From Aquatica leii (Eukaryota > Arthropoda > Insecta > Coleoptera > Lampyridae), in NCBI GenBank assembly GCA_035610365.1, contig CM069436.1:5012937-5076936 (forward strand): DNA of 64,000 bases, in the 5' to 3' direction. Under the pieces are notes generated by a model. The model saw only the letters and a program-made list of their open reading frames with translations, was not told where the DNA came from and did no database searches. Shown here in pieces: positions 11,721 through 22,061 of the stretch (positions within the stretch are counted from its first letter, which is position 1; every line of letters begins with the position of its first letter). The translations under genes were made by a program, and so were the position numbers.

Positions 11721-11766
11721 CCTGATGAAGCCCCTTACGAAAGTAGGTGAAACGTTGACAACTTCG
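11721..11766 (+). ncRNA. Hammerhead-ribozyme-like core in PLE A, right arm
   Basis: CTGATGA (11722-11728), a hairpin CCCCTTACGAAAGTAGG, then GAAAC (11749-11753). Mirror-image partner of the motif at 6505-6545; it lies in the PLE 3' untranslated region about 220 bp after the stop. Confidence 0.5.
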
Positions 11767-11851
11767 GTTACAACAACAATGACGCGGTCAAAACCCGGAA
11801 GATAATCTAATGTTAGTATAGATTCCGCCGTGAAAGCCTTCACTATTACAA

Positions 11852-12191
11852 AAAAAAAAACTAAAACGCATTGATGTAAAAAGGTGTGCATTACGGTTTC
11901 AACAATTTTAGAATCATAGAAAAAAAAGATGAAACAAAAGATGTAAGGGTGGATCAATGTAAGAAGTAGAAACTTTGATAAATTAAAACGACCAGTATAA
12001 ACTAGGTCACGTCTATAGAGCAACGTCTCGCACAACATTGAAGTTCAAGGTTTAAAAATCCGTTAAGAAGTACGTTGAGCAACAAGAAAAATCTATAGAA
12101 ACCAAAATAATGATGCTGTAAAGATGGCGAGACTTGGCATTCACCAAGAAGACAAAGTAGAATTACAATTATTTTAAATTAACATTTTTAA
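11852..12191 (+). repeat. Right copy of the direct duplication flanking the PLE pair
   Basis: Matches 6086-6447 (Tigger 3' part) in the same orientation up to AATTAACATTTTTAA. About 35 bp of unmatched DNA separates it from the PLE end at 11817. After 12191 the sequence is unrelated to the PLE. Confidence 0.78.
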
Positions 12192-13578
12192 TTTCAATTT
12201 TTTTCGTTTACCTTTTATAGTTTCGCCTTATTTTCGACTAGAATATTCTGTTGTTTTTTTAAACCGCCTCAAAGTTTTTGAATGTTTCAAAGGAAAACAC
12301 TGGAAAAGTTGCACGTATTTTCCAATGAAACATCGTCATAACAACTTACTCCAAACCAAAAACTAGTTAAATTTAAAAAAAGATTTAATAATATAATATT
12401 AATTTACAGTGTCAATCCATACTTTATGCAAGCAAAAAATGTATCTACAATTAACTACGATCATAAGACTTAAAAAATAGGTAGTGAATGTGCTTAAAAG
12501 TAAACAAAAACTATACGTTACTTCGAAAAGCACTATACCAACAAGATTTTTTAAAAAGCTTTTAATACGAAAAACTGGTAACGCCAGTTTTAATTACTGC
12601 CAATTTTTCGTTTTAATTAACCAATTTTCTCTACTTATCTCAATTCAGCTAGCACAATAACAACGAAAATAAGATAACGCAAATATATTTTCACTTAACA
12701 AATGAAATTGAAAACGTGAATGCTACACTTAAAAAGTACAGTATCTAAAACATTTTTAATCGATTTTTCTTTAACACGCATATTTCCTTGTTGCGTGTAA
12801 CATTGAAGAAAATCGTTAAAACGTTATTGTTGAATTAATTAGCATCTTCTCTTTCAAACATAACGACGTACGTTAAAATAAGTCTTGTTTAGTTGTTGTA
12901 TGTAACGCACGTACTTAGTTTTTATCTGTATGAGCACATCGAAAGAATAATTTCAAACTTATTTTTCGGCAAAGCGTGTTCGTGTTCGTTATTTTATGAC
13001 TTTATCATAATGTACTATTGTAAGTTTATGAGTTGATTAAACATAATAGATAATTAACTGACAAATATCAGAATTCAAGATCGCAACAAACCTTTTCAGT
13101 CGCAGTTTGAGTCTCTACTAATATCAGTAGAAGAACGACAGTGTTGTGACAAGTCAGAGTAGGAAGTATTTGGCGATGATGAAGCAATAATACCTAAGTG
13201 AGAGTTGTAGCATACGCCATCTCGTTCACAAATGCATAATTAACATGTAGAAAACTATGCAGGTATTATTACAACCGCAAATTTCTTAAAATGTATTTGA
13301 ATAATATTCCTAACTGTATAGTAAACCACTGGTCTCTAATGATGGTTTCTGCAATAATATAAACAAATTTTGTTAATTACTTATTATACGCAAAATTAGA
13401 GAATTTATAGAAATATTTAAGAATGTTTTTAGTATTAGTCGAGATTTTAATTGTCCTCTACTGGATATTTGGAAACTAGTTTTATCGATTGGAAACCCTC
13501 TACAAAAAATTACGGCACGAGATTTATCCAGAATGTTACTCGTGAAAACCTAAATTCTATTATAACAAGCTTTTAAAT
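12192..13578. other. AT-rich intergenic stretch, nothing recognised
   Basis: No open frame with a family motif and no repeat match elsewhere in the window. Confidence 0.45.
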
Positions 13579-14710
13579 TAGTGGTTCCTGGACCCGCAGA
13601 GGTCCCCGGGATCATTCAAGGTGTACGAGGAAAAATTATTTATTTTTATTAATATGGAAGTTAAAATAAATATGAATGAATAAATTATTAGCAATTTTTA
13701 CGTCCTAAGTAAAATATAAATATAGACAGGTGCATAAAATACAAGTAATAACGGGCATCGCGGTGAGTCAGGCCTATCTATACAGGTTTATACAGAAACG
13801 CAATAGAGCCGATACCTGCACCATCTCGTCTATAATATGAACTTTAAAAAAGCATGCATGTAATTAACAATTTAGTTCTGAGTTAAGCGTGATGTGAAGT
13901 GCATACGACAATTTTTTCTAGTCTTGGACAAAAAGAAGTATAATTTTTGTATTGTTACGCAAATATCGTACTTTCGTTAAATATATTATTAATGATTCTG
14001 GAAAAGAAGTTAGACATATTAAGTCTTATAATTTAATATAATGCACCTCAAAAGTTATAGCTTACTATTTTATATTTTTGCGAATGTTTGAAATTACTGT
14101 ATTATTTTATTCTGTTGTTAATTAATTTTTGAATTATTTGTTTTTCTTAAAAAATTAATTGGTACACGATGAGTTCCTACACAATATGTGACATTTACAT
14201 GAAATTTTATTTAATTCAAGAGAGCGATATATTGCAGAATTCTATTTAGAAAAATTATTATAATTAACAGTGGTTTGTTGCAAATAAAAATTTTGGTATA
14301 TATATTTTCTTATATCCTTTTGAGTCCCTTTTTGTCAGGTATTAGTATGAGTGAGCCAAAGAAAAAATGCAGACAATACAGTGTTGAATATACAAAATAT
14401 AGCTTTATTCTGTCACCTGGAAATAATATGTTATCTATGCGTCTTTATGTAATAAAACGATGTGAAACGATTCAATGAAACCTTCTAAACTTAAGGAAAG
14501 TTAAAGGATAAGGATTTAACGTTTCTTCAAACAATCAAAGAAACATATTTGAAAATACCGACATTGCAAGAACTCATAGGCACAACATCTACGAGAGATA
14601 ACAATAGACTACGCGCTTCTTATAATATTTCTTTAATGATTACAAAGTCCGAAAAGCCGCACGCTATGGGCGAAGAACTTATTCCACCAGCTGTAAGTGA
14701 GGTAATAGTT

Positions 14711-15272
14711 AGGATTATCAATAAGTGGTGGTCTCCATTTTCCTTTGTAATTAGGATTATTTATCACAGCCGGAAGCGTCAATGCATGTAGGGTTATCAA
14801 TTAATGATGGTTCCCTACACCGTACATTTCATCGTCCCAATCTCCAGGTATATAGTATATACATGAAGTAACTTGTCGGAGAAAAAATCTTCAATGAGTT
14901 CGTTTGATTTTTTACAATGTTTTTATTCGCTGCTTCCATTACGCGAGTTCTTATGCCTAAATATAAAGTGTCATTTATGGTCGTTTATGGGAAGAGAATT
15001 TGTCATAAAACTGTCCAAGATTCTACGTGTCAACACCTTCGCTTAATAACTTTATGTATGCACCTCTACAATCTTGTCCTTCCTGAAAAATTTCATTTCA
15101 TATTGAGCTATTGATGACTTTGTATTAAAAACAAATGGTTTAACCAAAGAAGAAGTTATGGCAGCATGTTTTGCTTTAGGTTTTAAAACAAGTCCCATAT
15201 CACGAACAAGACCATCTTTAATGAGAGGTTCAGCTTCCCATACACCATAGTACTTAGCCATATTCTTCTTTC
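14711..15272 (-). pseudogene. CANX: Calnexin cDNA-like fragment (intronless, decayed)
   Basis: On the minus strand from about 15270: MAKYYGVWEAEPL, RDMGLVLKPKAKHAAI and LVKPFVFNT, the N-terminal globular domain of calnexin, an ER lectin chaperone. After frameshifts come GQDCRGAYIKLL, NLGQFYDK, HFIFRHKN, KHCKKSNELIEDFFSDKLLH, then P-domain pieces [21 protein letters not shown] and [13 protein letters not shown], ending at the hAT junction near 14711. Most of the P-domain type 1 repeats are deleted. No introns are seen across these regions, as in a cDNA copy. At least four frameshifts or stops make it nonfunctional. There is no poly(A) tract at its 3' end. It directly adjoins the HERC1 fragment on the same strand. 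Confidence 0.8.
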
Positions 15273-15284
15273 TTGAGTTGATTT

Positions 15285-16199
15285 GATTATTATACCGAGG
15301 ATAATCGGTTTTTGACCTGTGTTTTTATGACGACACAAACCGCCCATCCGCAAACCTCGGTCAACTTCTCCGAGTACAGCAAGCGCAGGCCATACGACGT
15401 TGCAAAGTTTTTCGCTGTTTAAATACATTTCCGTGATAGTTTCTTCAGTCTCATCTTTCGACGATGCTTCTTCATAATTGGAAAACAAGAATTTTATGTT
15501 ATTTAAGCGTTCAATTATGTGGACATTCACCTCTTCTTCCCATACATCAGACGAGTGAGTTTACGAATTAAAGAAATAGATGCTTCAGCTAAAACTGCCG
15601 ACAGAGGAGTAAAACTTGGTTCTCCTGGCAACAAATCCCTATAGGAATCGTGCACCTGCAATTTCCGCATATCTGTCATTTTAACTTTTTTGCCTGGTTT
15701 TGTACTATAGAAATTGAATTGTATCCTTGCGTAATATACAATTCAGACGCTTCTACGTTTTCAAAAGCCACTTTCGGTTCTTCGCCATTTTTTCTAAAAC
15801 TCAAAGTCTTAGTATCCATGTCCAAGACAACGGTAATGCAATCGCCTTGCGTGTAACTTTGAAAGCACAAGTCTTTTTCTCCATTATGGTATAAACCTCC
15901 GCTATAAGCTCTATATAGCCACATATCGCTCGTAGTGGGATGATAATAATCCTTTATCGGGTACTTTGACACGCCTATATAAATAGCCTCGTTGCCCTTA
16001 CTTTCTTTCACAAGAAGTATTTTCCATTGATAACAACCTGATTTTATCCAACGTTTTGAAAAATCAGCAGCGTCATCAAAATGATCTGCAAGATAAACTC
16101 TATTTTGATCTATAGCAACCGGACCTTCATAATCATCAATTGATGATGATTCTTCCTCAACTTCTACGATAGCTTCGTCTGCATCAAAATGTCTTCATC
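15285..16199 (-). pseudogene. HERC1: HERC1 (giant E3 ubiquitin ligase) cDNA-like fragment with SPRY domain
   Basis: From 16195 down on the minus strand: DEAIVEVEEESSSIDDYEGP, AADFSKRWIKSGCYQWKIL and the SPRY core KESKGNEAIYIGVSKYPIKD, TTSDMWLYRAYSGGLYHNGE, TQGDCITVVLDMDTKTLSF and NGEEPKVAFENVEASELY. A frameshift at about 15735 leads to FYSTKPGKKVKMTDM, YRDLLPGEPSF and SAVLAEASISLIRKL. A further shift (about 15530) gives VVWPALAVLGEVDRGLRMGG and CRHKNTGQKPIILGI. The order and motifs match the SPRY segment of HERC1. It is intronless over 900 bp and holds two or more frameshifts, so it is a dead cDNA-like copy. Its 3' end runs straight into the calnexin fragment at about 15275-15290. Confidence 0.82.
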
Positions 16200-17389
16200 C
16201 TTTGCTAATGACTTAACAGGAAGTAACGAAATCAAACATATACAAGTAATCCTTAAATATTTTCTCATTTTTATTGTTTATCACGACATACACAAACCAG
16301 CTTTCGATATTATAAAAAGAATTCCACGGAGTAATAATATTGTACGAAGAAGGATCGACGAAATGCCTCAGTGTGCAGAAAACTCTTTATGTGACTACTT
16401 AAAAACATATGAATTCTCTATACAACTTGACGAGTTAACGTTACCAAGAAACAGGACTTTACTTTTAGCTTATTGAGATTTGTAAAAGAAGAAAAATTTT
16501 CTCAAGAATTGTTATTTGCTAAATGTTTGGAAACTGATACGAAAAGTGAAATGTTATTTACTAATTTAAAAAAAAAATGATATAAATATATATCATCTTT
16601 GTTGCTATTCACGGTGCTTCGGCAATGGTAAGACGATACCGAGGCTTTCTGGCATACTTAAAGCAAGTTATACGAAATGTATTATCGGTAAATTGAGTCA
16701 ATCATCAGCATCATTTGGTCGCAAAAAACCTTAGCAAACGGTTGCATGAATTACTACATTATGTCATTAAAACAGTTAATGAAATGAAAAGAAATGCCTT
16801 AAATGAAAGATTATTTGCTCAATTTGTTTGAAAAATGATGATAACTATAACCGTTTACTACTTAACACAGAAGAATATTGGTATCTAAAAGTGTATGTTT
16901 GGATCGCTTTTATTCGCTGGAAAGTAAAGACAATGCTTTGCGGCACAATTTAATTATCTCAAAAAATCGCAGTGCTTATACGACTGATTTATTTGCCAGA
17001 TTTAAGGAGACTAATTTCAAACTAAAAGGTGGCACATTAAATTTAATCAAAGCTAAAAGTGTAATACTTGCGTTTGTTGCAAAACTTTTGCTGTACAAAC
17101 AAAACTTGAAAAGAGGAGAATGTTTTCAGTTTCCAAATCATTCAAATTACAAATTATACATGAAGATTTGTTTGTTTATTGGTACTTAACGGCGCTTCAT
17201 TCGGACTTTAACCGAAGATTTGAAGATATTCTTCACTTGGATATTCCCTACTGGGTGTTGAAGCCTTTTGCAAGTAGACAAACTTGGAGCACAAGTATAG
17301 ATGAATACGTACTAATACAACAGCAAGTTATTAAATTATCCACAAAGGAGGATCTGAAACCAATGTTTAAACAAGGATACAACTTCTGA

Positions 17390-18049
17390 CAAATAAATAT
17401 TTTCGGGTTTTGAACCGCGTTCCATATTTACACTTTTTACGAAATTCATAAAATTTAGAAAGCTTACAAACTTTGAAAAATTTACAATATTTTACATTTT
17501 GACAATCATGTCGCTGTCTTCTTCAGAAAAAACTGAAATTTAAGGTATATGATCTTGACAAGCCTTTGGTTACCAGATTAAAAGAACATAAAGCGGATAC
17601 AAAGAAACATAACACAAGATCGGCTGTTGCGGAACATGTCTTAGACACCGGTCACACAATAAAATTTAAAGAGGCAACACTGTTGACTAAATCACAAAAC
17701 TTCTGGCGTAGACTATACAAGGAAGTAATCGAAATCCAGAAGTACGACAATTTCAATAGGGATAACGGAATCGGTCTGGAAAAACATGTTTCGGAAGAGT
17801 AATGAATCGAAACCGTCATGAACCACTGACCTGAACGGCGTAATATAATGTTCTTTTAATCTGGTAACCAAAGGCTTGTCAGGATCCTATATCTTCAGTT
17901 TCAGTTTTTTCTGAAGAAGACAGCGACATGCCTGTCGAAACGTAAAATATTGCAAATTTTTCAAAGTTTTTAAGCTTTCTAAGTTTTATGAATTTCGCGA
18001 AAAGTGTAAATATGGAACGCGGTTCAAAACCCGAAAATACTTATTTGTT
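17390..18049 (+). mobile_element. PLE family B fragment (GIY-YIG tail between inverted 3' ends)
   Basis: The GIY-YIG C-terminal part (17566-17802: RLKEHKADTKKHNTRSAVAE, FNRDNGI) is nearly identical to the PLE at 33842-36145. The natural 3' end (about 17843-18049) is present as an inverted copy at 17390-17583, so the fragment is a stem of about 200 bp with a 260-bp loop. It sits inside hAT transposase sequence, which continues on both sides. Confidence 0.8.
17910..17942 (+). ncRNA. Hammerhead-ribozyme-like core in PLE B fragment
   Basis: CTGAAGA (17911-17917), hairpin GACAG ... CTGTC (17919-17923 with 17932-17936), then GAAAC (17937-17941). The core consensus is CTGANGA, so the A is permitted. 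Stem III is not obvious. A degraded inverted copy lies near 17508-17530. Confidence 0.5.
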
Positions 18050-18507
18050 AGAAAATCATGGCCGCGAAAGTCTCAAAAATAATATAAAACTTCTGGTTAC
18101 AAAAACAGATCCCAATTTTATATCCAGTATTATGGGTTATTGTACAGAAACTTTTCCGTTTTCTTAAATAGTAGAACGTGAATTCAGTGCCGTTATGAAT
18201 TCATCCAAGTCATTAAAAACATTTTTTTTAAATCTTAAAGCAAAAGTTATAATTACTCACTTAATATAATAATACTAATAAATACTTCTAATACAAATAG
18301 TTTAATTTTTATTAAAACGTTCAAGAACGTTTACCAAAAGATGTAGGAAAGTCTCTGCACAGATAATAGAAATATGTAAGAAGTATTCAAAAGGAGCTAA
18401 AGTCAGTTTTTCAAAGTCGACAGTTAAGAAAACTGTTGGTTGAAAATAAATAAGTGATTAACATAAAACTTTCACCATGTATTATTTATTAAGAAATACA
18501 ATTGCTA

Positions 18508-18539
18508 GCTTTCAAACTTTGTCTAAGTTTTTCGTCAGG
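18508..18539 (-). ncRNA. Hammerhead-ribozyme-like core, PLE C left arm
   Basis: On the minus strand CTGACGA, hairpin AAACTT ... AAGTTT, GAAAGC. It is the inverted partner of the motif at 19123-19155. Confidence 0.45.
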
Positions 18540-19122
18540 TAAAAATTAAATTAAATTGACAAATATAAAAAAACTAAGGTAACTAAAAACAATAACTATA
18601 AGGGAACTAGATAATAAGCGCAAGTTATTTAGCTACAGCATTCGCTCGAAAGTCTAAAGGAAAACCACTATAAAAACTCTAGACGTAGAACTATAGATAC
18701 GAGATTAAAAGAACATAAAAGACATCTTCGTTTAATACAACCTACTAAGTCTGCCATTGCCGAACATGCACTTGACACTCTTCATGATATAAACTTTGGA
18801 AAAACTAAAACAATTTCTAAAACAAAGAACTGGAAATCAAGAAAGATTAGAGAAGCTATTGAAATTATCAAACATCCTAACAATTTCAATAGAGACAGTG
18901 GTTACGAACTTTCTGACACATGGTTAGTTACCTGTTATTTCTTAATCTTAATTTGTCCACCATTGACACTTAAGCTACGTCTAGAGTTTTTATGGTGGTC
19001 TTCCTGTAGACCTTTGAGCAAATACTGTAGCTAAATAACTTGCGCTTATTATCTAGTTCCCTTATAGTTATTGTTTTTAGTTACCTTAATTTTTTATATT
19101 TGTCAATTTAATTTAATTTTTG

Positions 19123-19155
19123 CCTGACGAAGAACTTAGACAAAGTTCGAAAGCT
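19123..19155 (+). ncRNA. Hammerhead-ribozyme-like core, PLE C right arm
   Basis: CTGACGA (19124-19130), perfect 6-bp hairpin GAACTT ... AAGTTC (19132-19137 with 19143-19148), then GAAA (19149-19152). Both arms of the element keep stem II pairing although their sequences differ (AAACTT/AAGTTT against GAACTT/AAGTTC), which is compensatory change. Confidence 0.55.
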
Positions 19156-19418
19156 AGCAATTGTATTTCTTAATAAATAATACACCATTTACCCAAAAAA
19201 TAATTTAATAAGTGATTAACGTGTGTGCTAAGATAAATAAATAAAGTGCCGGTGCTAGTAAAACATAAATACGTCGCGTACGTGTGGTTAACATAAACAA
19301 CTATCAATTTTAGATAAAATTAAAAAGTGCAGACTTAGTGATAGTAATACATAAATTAATGTAAATGTTTGTAATTTTTCTATTATACATTTATGTAGTT
19401 TTTTCACTCAGGCGCCCG

Positions 19419-21344
19419 CCCAAGTAACAATTTTATATTTTATAACGTTTAAGAAAACGTTTACAAAACAAAATTTATAAACCACCTTTTATCCTAAGAA
19501 CTAACTAAAACGTACAGTAGCTATAAATGCAAAATGGGCACATATTTATAAAACATATTCGTTTTTTAACGTGTTTTATAAAGCCAACAAAACACTGTTA
19601 TGGGATAGTTACGTAAAGGTTATATATCAATTACAAAACAGTTTCATGAATATTTTATAGTTGGTTGGCTCTTTAGTACAATGGTTTTGATAAAGTTACA
19701 AAACATTTTTGTAGTGTAGAGCAGCTTTAATAAAATCAAACAGTTATTAAGTACTACTTTTCGGAACTTAATTATTCCTATTATTTACTTAAACTAAAAC
19801 TGATGGCTATTTCATGAAAAATGGCAACGTATACAAGTATATATTATTTACACGAAATTTAATGAGAAAGATCTAGACGGACGTCGTTTTTTGCTAAGAA
19901 GGAAATTTAACTATCAATTATGAAGTAGATAGGTCGCAAATTTTAAGTGCGCCGCAGGTTTAATGAGTATTTAAAGAAAAATTTAAAAATCAGATAAAAA
20001 ACAAAAAGTTTAAATTTCAAGTTTTTATCATAAAACCACAATAGTAGATAGATACCAGTATAAGAAGCTTTAATTGATGTGTTTTTGTCGTCGAAGTAGT
20101 GAAATATAAGTTAATTTTATGTTCCTCGAGAATGGCTGCCATGTAAATATATGCAAGTACATTTTCAAAATGGTCCCTTTGTAATAGAACATTTTTATTA
20201 CCAAATTTACTCTTATACAACAATTATGATGAATATAGTGTAGGCAAATAAATTGTTGTAAGATTTTATGCACAAGCTGACAACCGCGCGCAAGACGTGA
20301 CAACGTCTTAAAACCGGTAAGGTAGGGGATGAAAAAAAATAATAAGGATACATGTACCATACGTTAAGAATAATGAAGTTTATGTAAATTACGTTTTATG
20401 TGTTTTTTTTATATTATGTATATCTTCGAATTATAGCTATGATACTACATGTAAATAAAATTGTGTTTATAGCATCTTTATTTCCTGACAACTATAATTG
20501 CCCACAATAGAAAACTTATAAAACGTTCATTCATTTTTAATTACCTTAGTTTATGTAAAAGTTAACACGACAGCATCATATTTTACAAATGTGATTATAT
20601 TTTGATGAATTTTTAATCGCGCATTCAATAATAAAAAGTTAATGAAAATGGTCGAGTAGGCGAATCACATATAAAGCAACTTAACAATAAGCTGCGATCC
20701 ATTCATTATTAATCCTTCTGAAATAATTATTTTAGTTTCTTCGACAAACGGTTGTAGATATGCTGGCAAATCAGGTGGTTTTCTATTACGCCAGTATACC
20801 CGAATTGTTTTATAACTATATTTAATACAATAATTTTGCACTTTAATAGTAGTATTGCTCTATAACTGCTTTTCTCTTATTTTTATAACTGAGGCTTTGT
20901 GTCCTTTTAATTAACAGTTATATTGGAACTTCCGTTGTGATTAATCTGATGCAGAAAGCAAAATTGTTATATAATATTACTAATACAACAATTATATAAC
21001 GTATTCATATACCTTATTAAAACAGTTGTATAAAACAGTTCTAAAGTGATAAATGACATAGCTACAATGCTATTATAAATCAATTAATATTTGTAAGGGG
21101 TGAATGTTTTATAACCAATATTATATAAACGTTTACAAAACACTTTTATACTTATCTCATAAGCAGTTTTATAATTTTGTTGTAAGAACGTTCTAAACAT
21201 TGATTTAAAAAACAATTTTGGATAGATAACAAAATAATCTTCCAGGCAACTTTAATAGAACCATTTTACATTTAGAGAACAACATAACTACAATAAAATT
21301 GAAAAGTTGAACTTAAGAATTATAAAACCACTTTGTTACTTGGG
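19419..21344. mobile_element. 1.93-kb inverted-repeat DNA element, copy 1
   Basis: Begins CCCAAGTAACAA and ends TTGTTACTTGGG; CG flanks both sides (19417-19418 and 21345-21346), a possible 2-bp TSD. A second full-length copy lies at 53142-55057. Subterminal regions are rich in GTTTACAAAAC and TTTATAAAAC motifs. The interior holds a short minus-strand frame conserved between copies (20665-20859). The superfamily is not settled. Confidence 0.85.
20665..20859 (-). pseudogene. Conserved short frame in the 1.93-kb element, transposase-like, copy 1
   Basis: 64-codon frame reading KTIRVYWRNRKPPDLPAYLQ then PFVEETKIIISEGLIMNGSQ and LIVKLLYM. Copy 2 (54353-54574) has nearly the same residues and extends to RYFICDLPVRPF. 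The pattern ylqPFveE...G...nG....klr.FiCD.PaR resembles a block in CACTA/Transposase_21-type and related insect transposases (from memory, moderate certainty). It is a relic of a longer protein. Confidence 0.45.
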
Positions 21345-21749
21345 CGTGGACAAGTTTTCACTATGGAAAGAGATCAGTGAGCCACAAAGTTTGGAAACCA
21401 CTGGTTTATATTCTAATTGAAAAAAAATAGTGTACAGTTTAGCACACAAATTTTGTACTAAAACAATGCAATTATCCTTAAAAAATGCAGCCCCTACAAT
21501 ATTCATCTTTGGCGTAAATACCGCTATCGTCTTATCTTTTTGTTTTCTAGATAGTATAGTACGAATATCAGTCGTTACATAGTTGCATTGTGTTATTAAA
21601 AAACAGTTTTCGGTGAGTAAAGATTTATTAAAATTATGAATATAATCTGAACAATTCAGTACAAACAGAAGATTTTGTAAACAAGTCCAATAGTCATAAA
21701 ATATAGTGTTTGATAATATTAAATTAGAATCCCCTACTGACGATGACAC
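21336..21749 (-). CDS. Unidentified open frame, possibly a host exon cut by a transposon
   Basis: 137 codons without a stop on the minus strand, with protein-like composition (FYDYWTCLQNLLFVLNCSDY, TDIRTILSRKQKDKTIAVFT, NIVGAAFFKDNCIVLVQNLC). Its last few codons (STPK-stop) come from the terminal repeat of the 1.93-kb element. With the element removed the frame would end ENLSTGA-stop. No conventional start is visible: it opens at a GTG, with an AG acceptor-like site (GTCAG) just upstream at about 21736. I do not recognise the family. It could be a terminal exon of an unknown gene, or chance. Confidence 0.25.
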   Translation of the reverse strand: MSSSVGDSNLILSNTIFYDYWTCLQNLLFVLNCSDYIHNFNKSLLTENCFLITQCNYVTTDIRTILSRKQKDKTIAVFTPKMNIVGAAFFKDNCIVLVQNLCAKLYTIFFQLEYKPVVSKLCGSLISFHSENLSTPK

Positions 21750-22061
21750 GCACGTTTCGGAAAAAATGTTTGTAAAATGACACGTAAAGGTATAATAAAT
21801 ATAAAATTAATAGTAACACAGACTTACCACAAGACGTATAGATCTACAAATCTAAAAGTCTTCTGAAATTCATCATCAAAGAGAAAAAAATGTAAGCCAC
21901 CATATAACGTCCTAATACAATTCCAACATTAAATAGAATAAAAATAGAATATGAGTCAAAAAATTTCTAGCGGCCAACATGACTGTCGCAAAACGTACAA
22001 AATACGACCTTACTGACTACTCAAAAAGGACGACCCAAAAAAACAACACTTATTTGAAATA

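Larger units (their letters stand above)
6448..11817. mobile_element. Head-to-head pair of Penelope-like elements (family A)
   Basis: Two copies of one PLE lie in opposite directions. The left copy is read on the minus strand and the right copy on the plus strand, and their truncated 5' ends meet at about 9766-9786 around a small palindrome (TTAGGAAATTCCTAA). The outer ends are inverted repeats: GACTAACATTAG at 6448 and CTAATGTTAGT ending at 11817. Both are truncated at nearly the same codon, upstream of the LPADKGNATVVW block. The left arm is longer (3.3 kb against 2.0 kb) because of the LTR at 7228-8492. Substitutions between the arms show that the structure is old. Confidence 0.82.
13579..18232 (+). 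mobile_element. hAT element relic (SCAND3/ZBED5-like transposase), nested insertions
   Basis: A possible 5' terminus, AGTGGTTCCTGGACC at about 13579, resembles hAT ends. The transposase relic then lies in three blocks, 14347-14715, about 16235-17389 and 18052-18232. Between them sit the antisense HERC1-calnexin insert and a PLE fragment. No convincing 3' terminal repeat or 8-bp TSD was found, so the outer limits are uncertain. Confidence 0.6.
14347..18232 (+). pseudogene. hAT transposase, SCAND3/ZBED5-like, three blocks
   Basis: Block 1 (14347-14715): MSEPKKKCRQYSVEYTKYSF, a decayed BED-type finger, then [43 protein letters not shown] and [12 protein letters not shown]. Block 2 (about 16235-17389): NNIVRRRIDEM, FSIQLDELTLPRN (first catalytic Asp region), then AIHGASAM where the family has TDGAPAM, so the second catalytic Asp is lost. 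It continues with RYRGFLAYLKQV, HHLVAKNLSKRLH, TDLFARFKETNFKLKG and KAKSVILAFVAKLLLYKQNL. Block 3 (18052-18232): ETFPFS-stop-IVEREFSAVMN, the dimerisation block with the conserved acidic residue. Many stops and frameshifts are present. The three blocks are in family order, so this is a single copy opened by two later insertions. Confidence 0.78.
18478..19190 (+). mobile_element. PLE family C fragment (GIY-YIG tail between inverted 3' ends)
   Basis: A GIY-YIG C-terminal frame (18681-19034: TRLKEHKRHLRL, TKSAIAEHALDT, IEIIKHPNNFNRDSGYELSD) lies between inverted arms at about 18478-18687 and 18977-19186. CACCAT lies beside both ends (about 18473-18478 and 19187-19192), a possible 6-bp TSD. The protein differs clearly from families A and B. 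It has the same layout as the family B fragment 400 bp upstream. Confidence 0.78.

Noticed and set aside
15052-15261. Treating the minus-strand frame at 15052-15261 as an independent small gene.
   Set aside because: The residues are calnexin N-terminal domain sequence and continue, with frameshifts, into the rest of the calnexin fragment.
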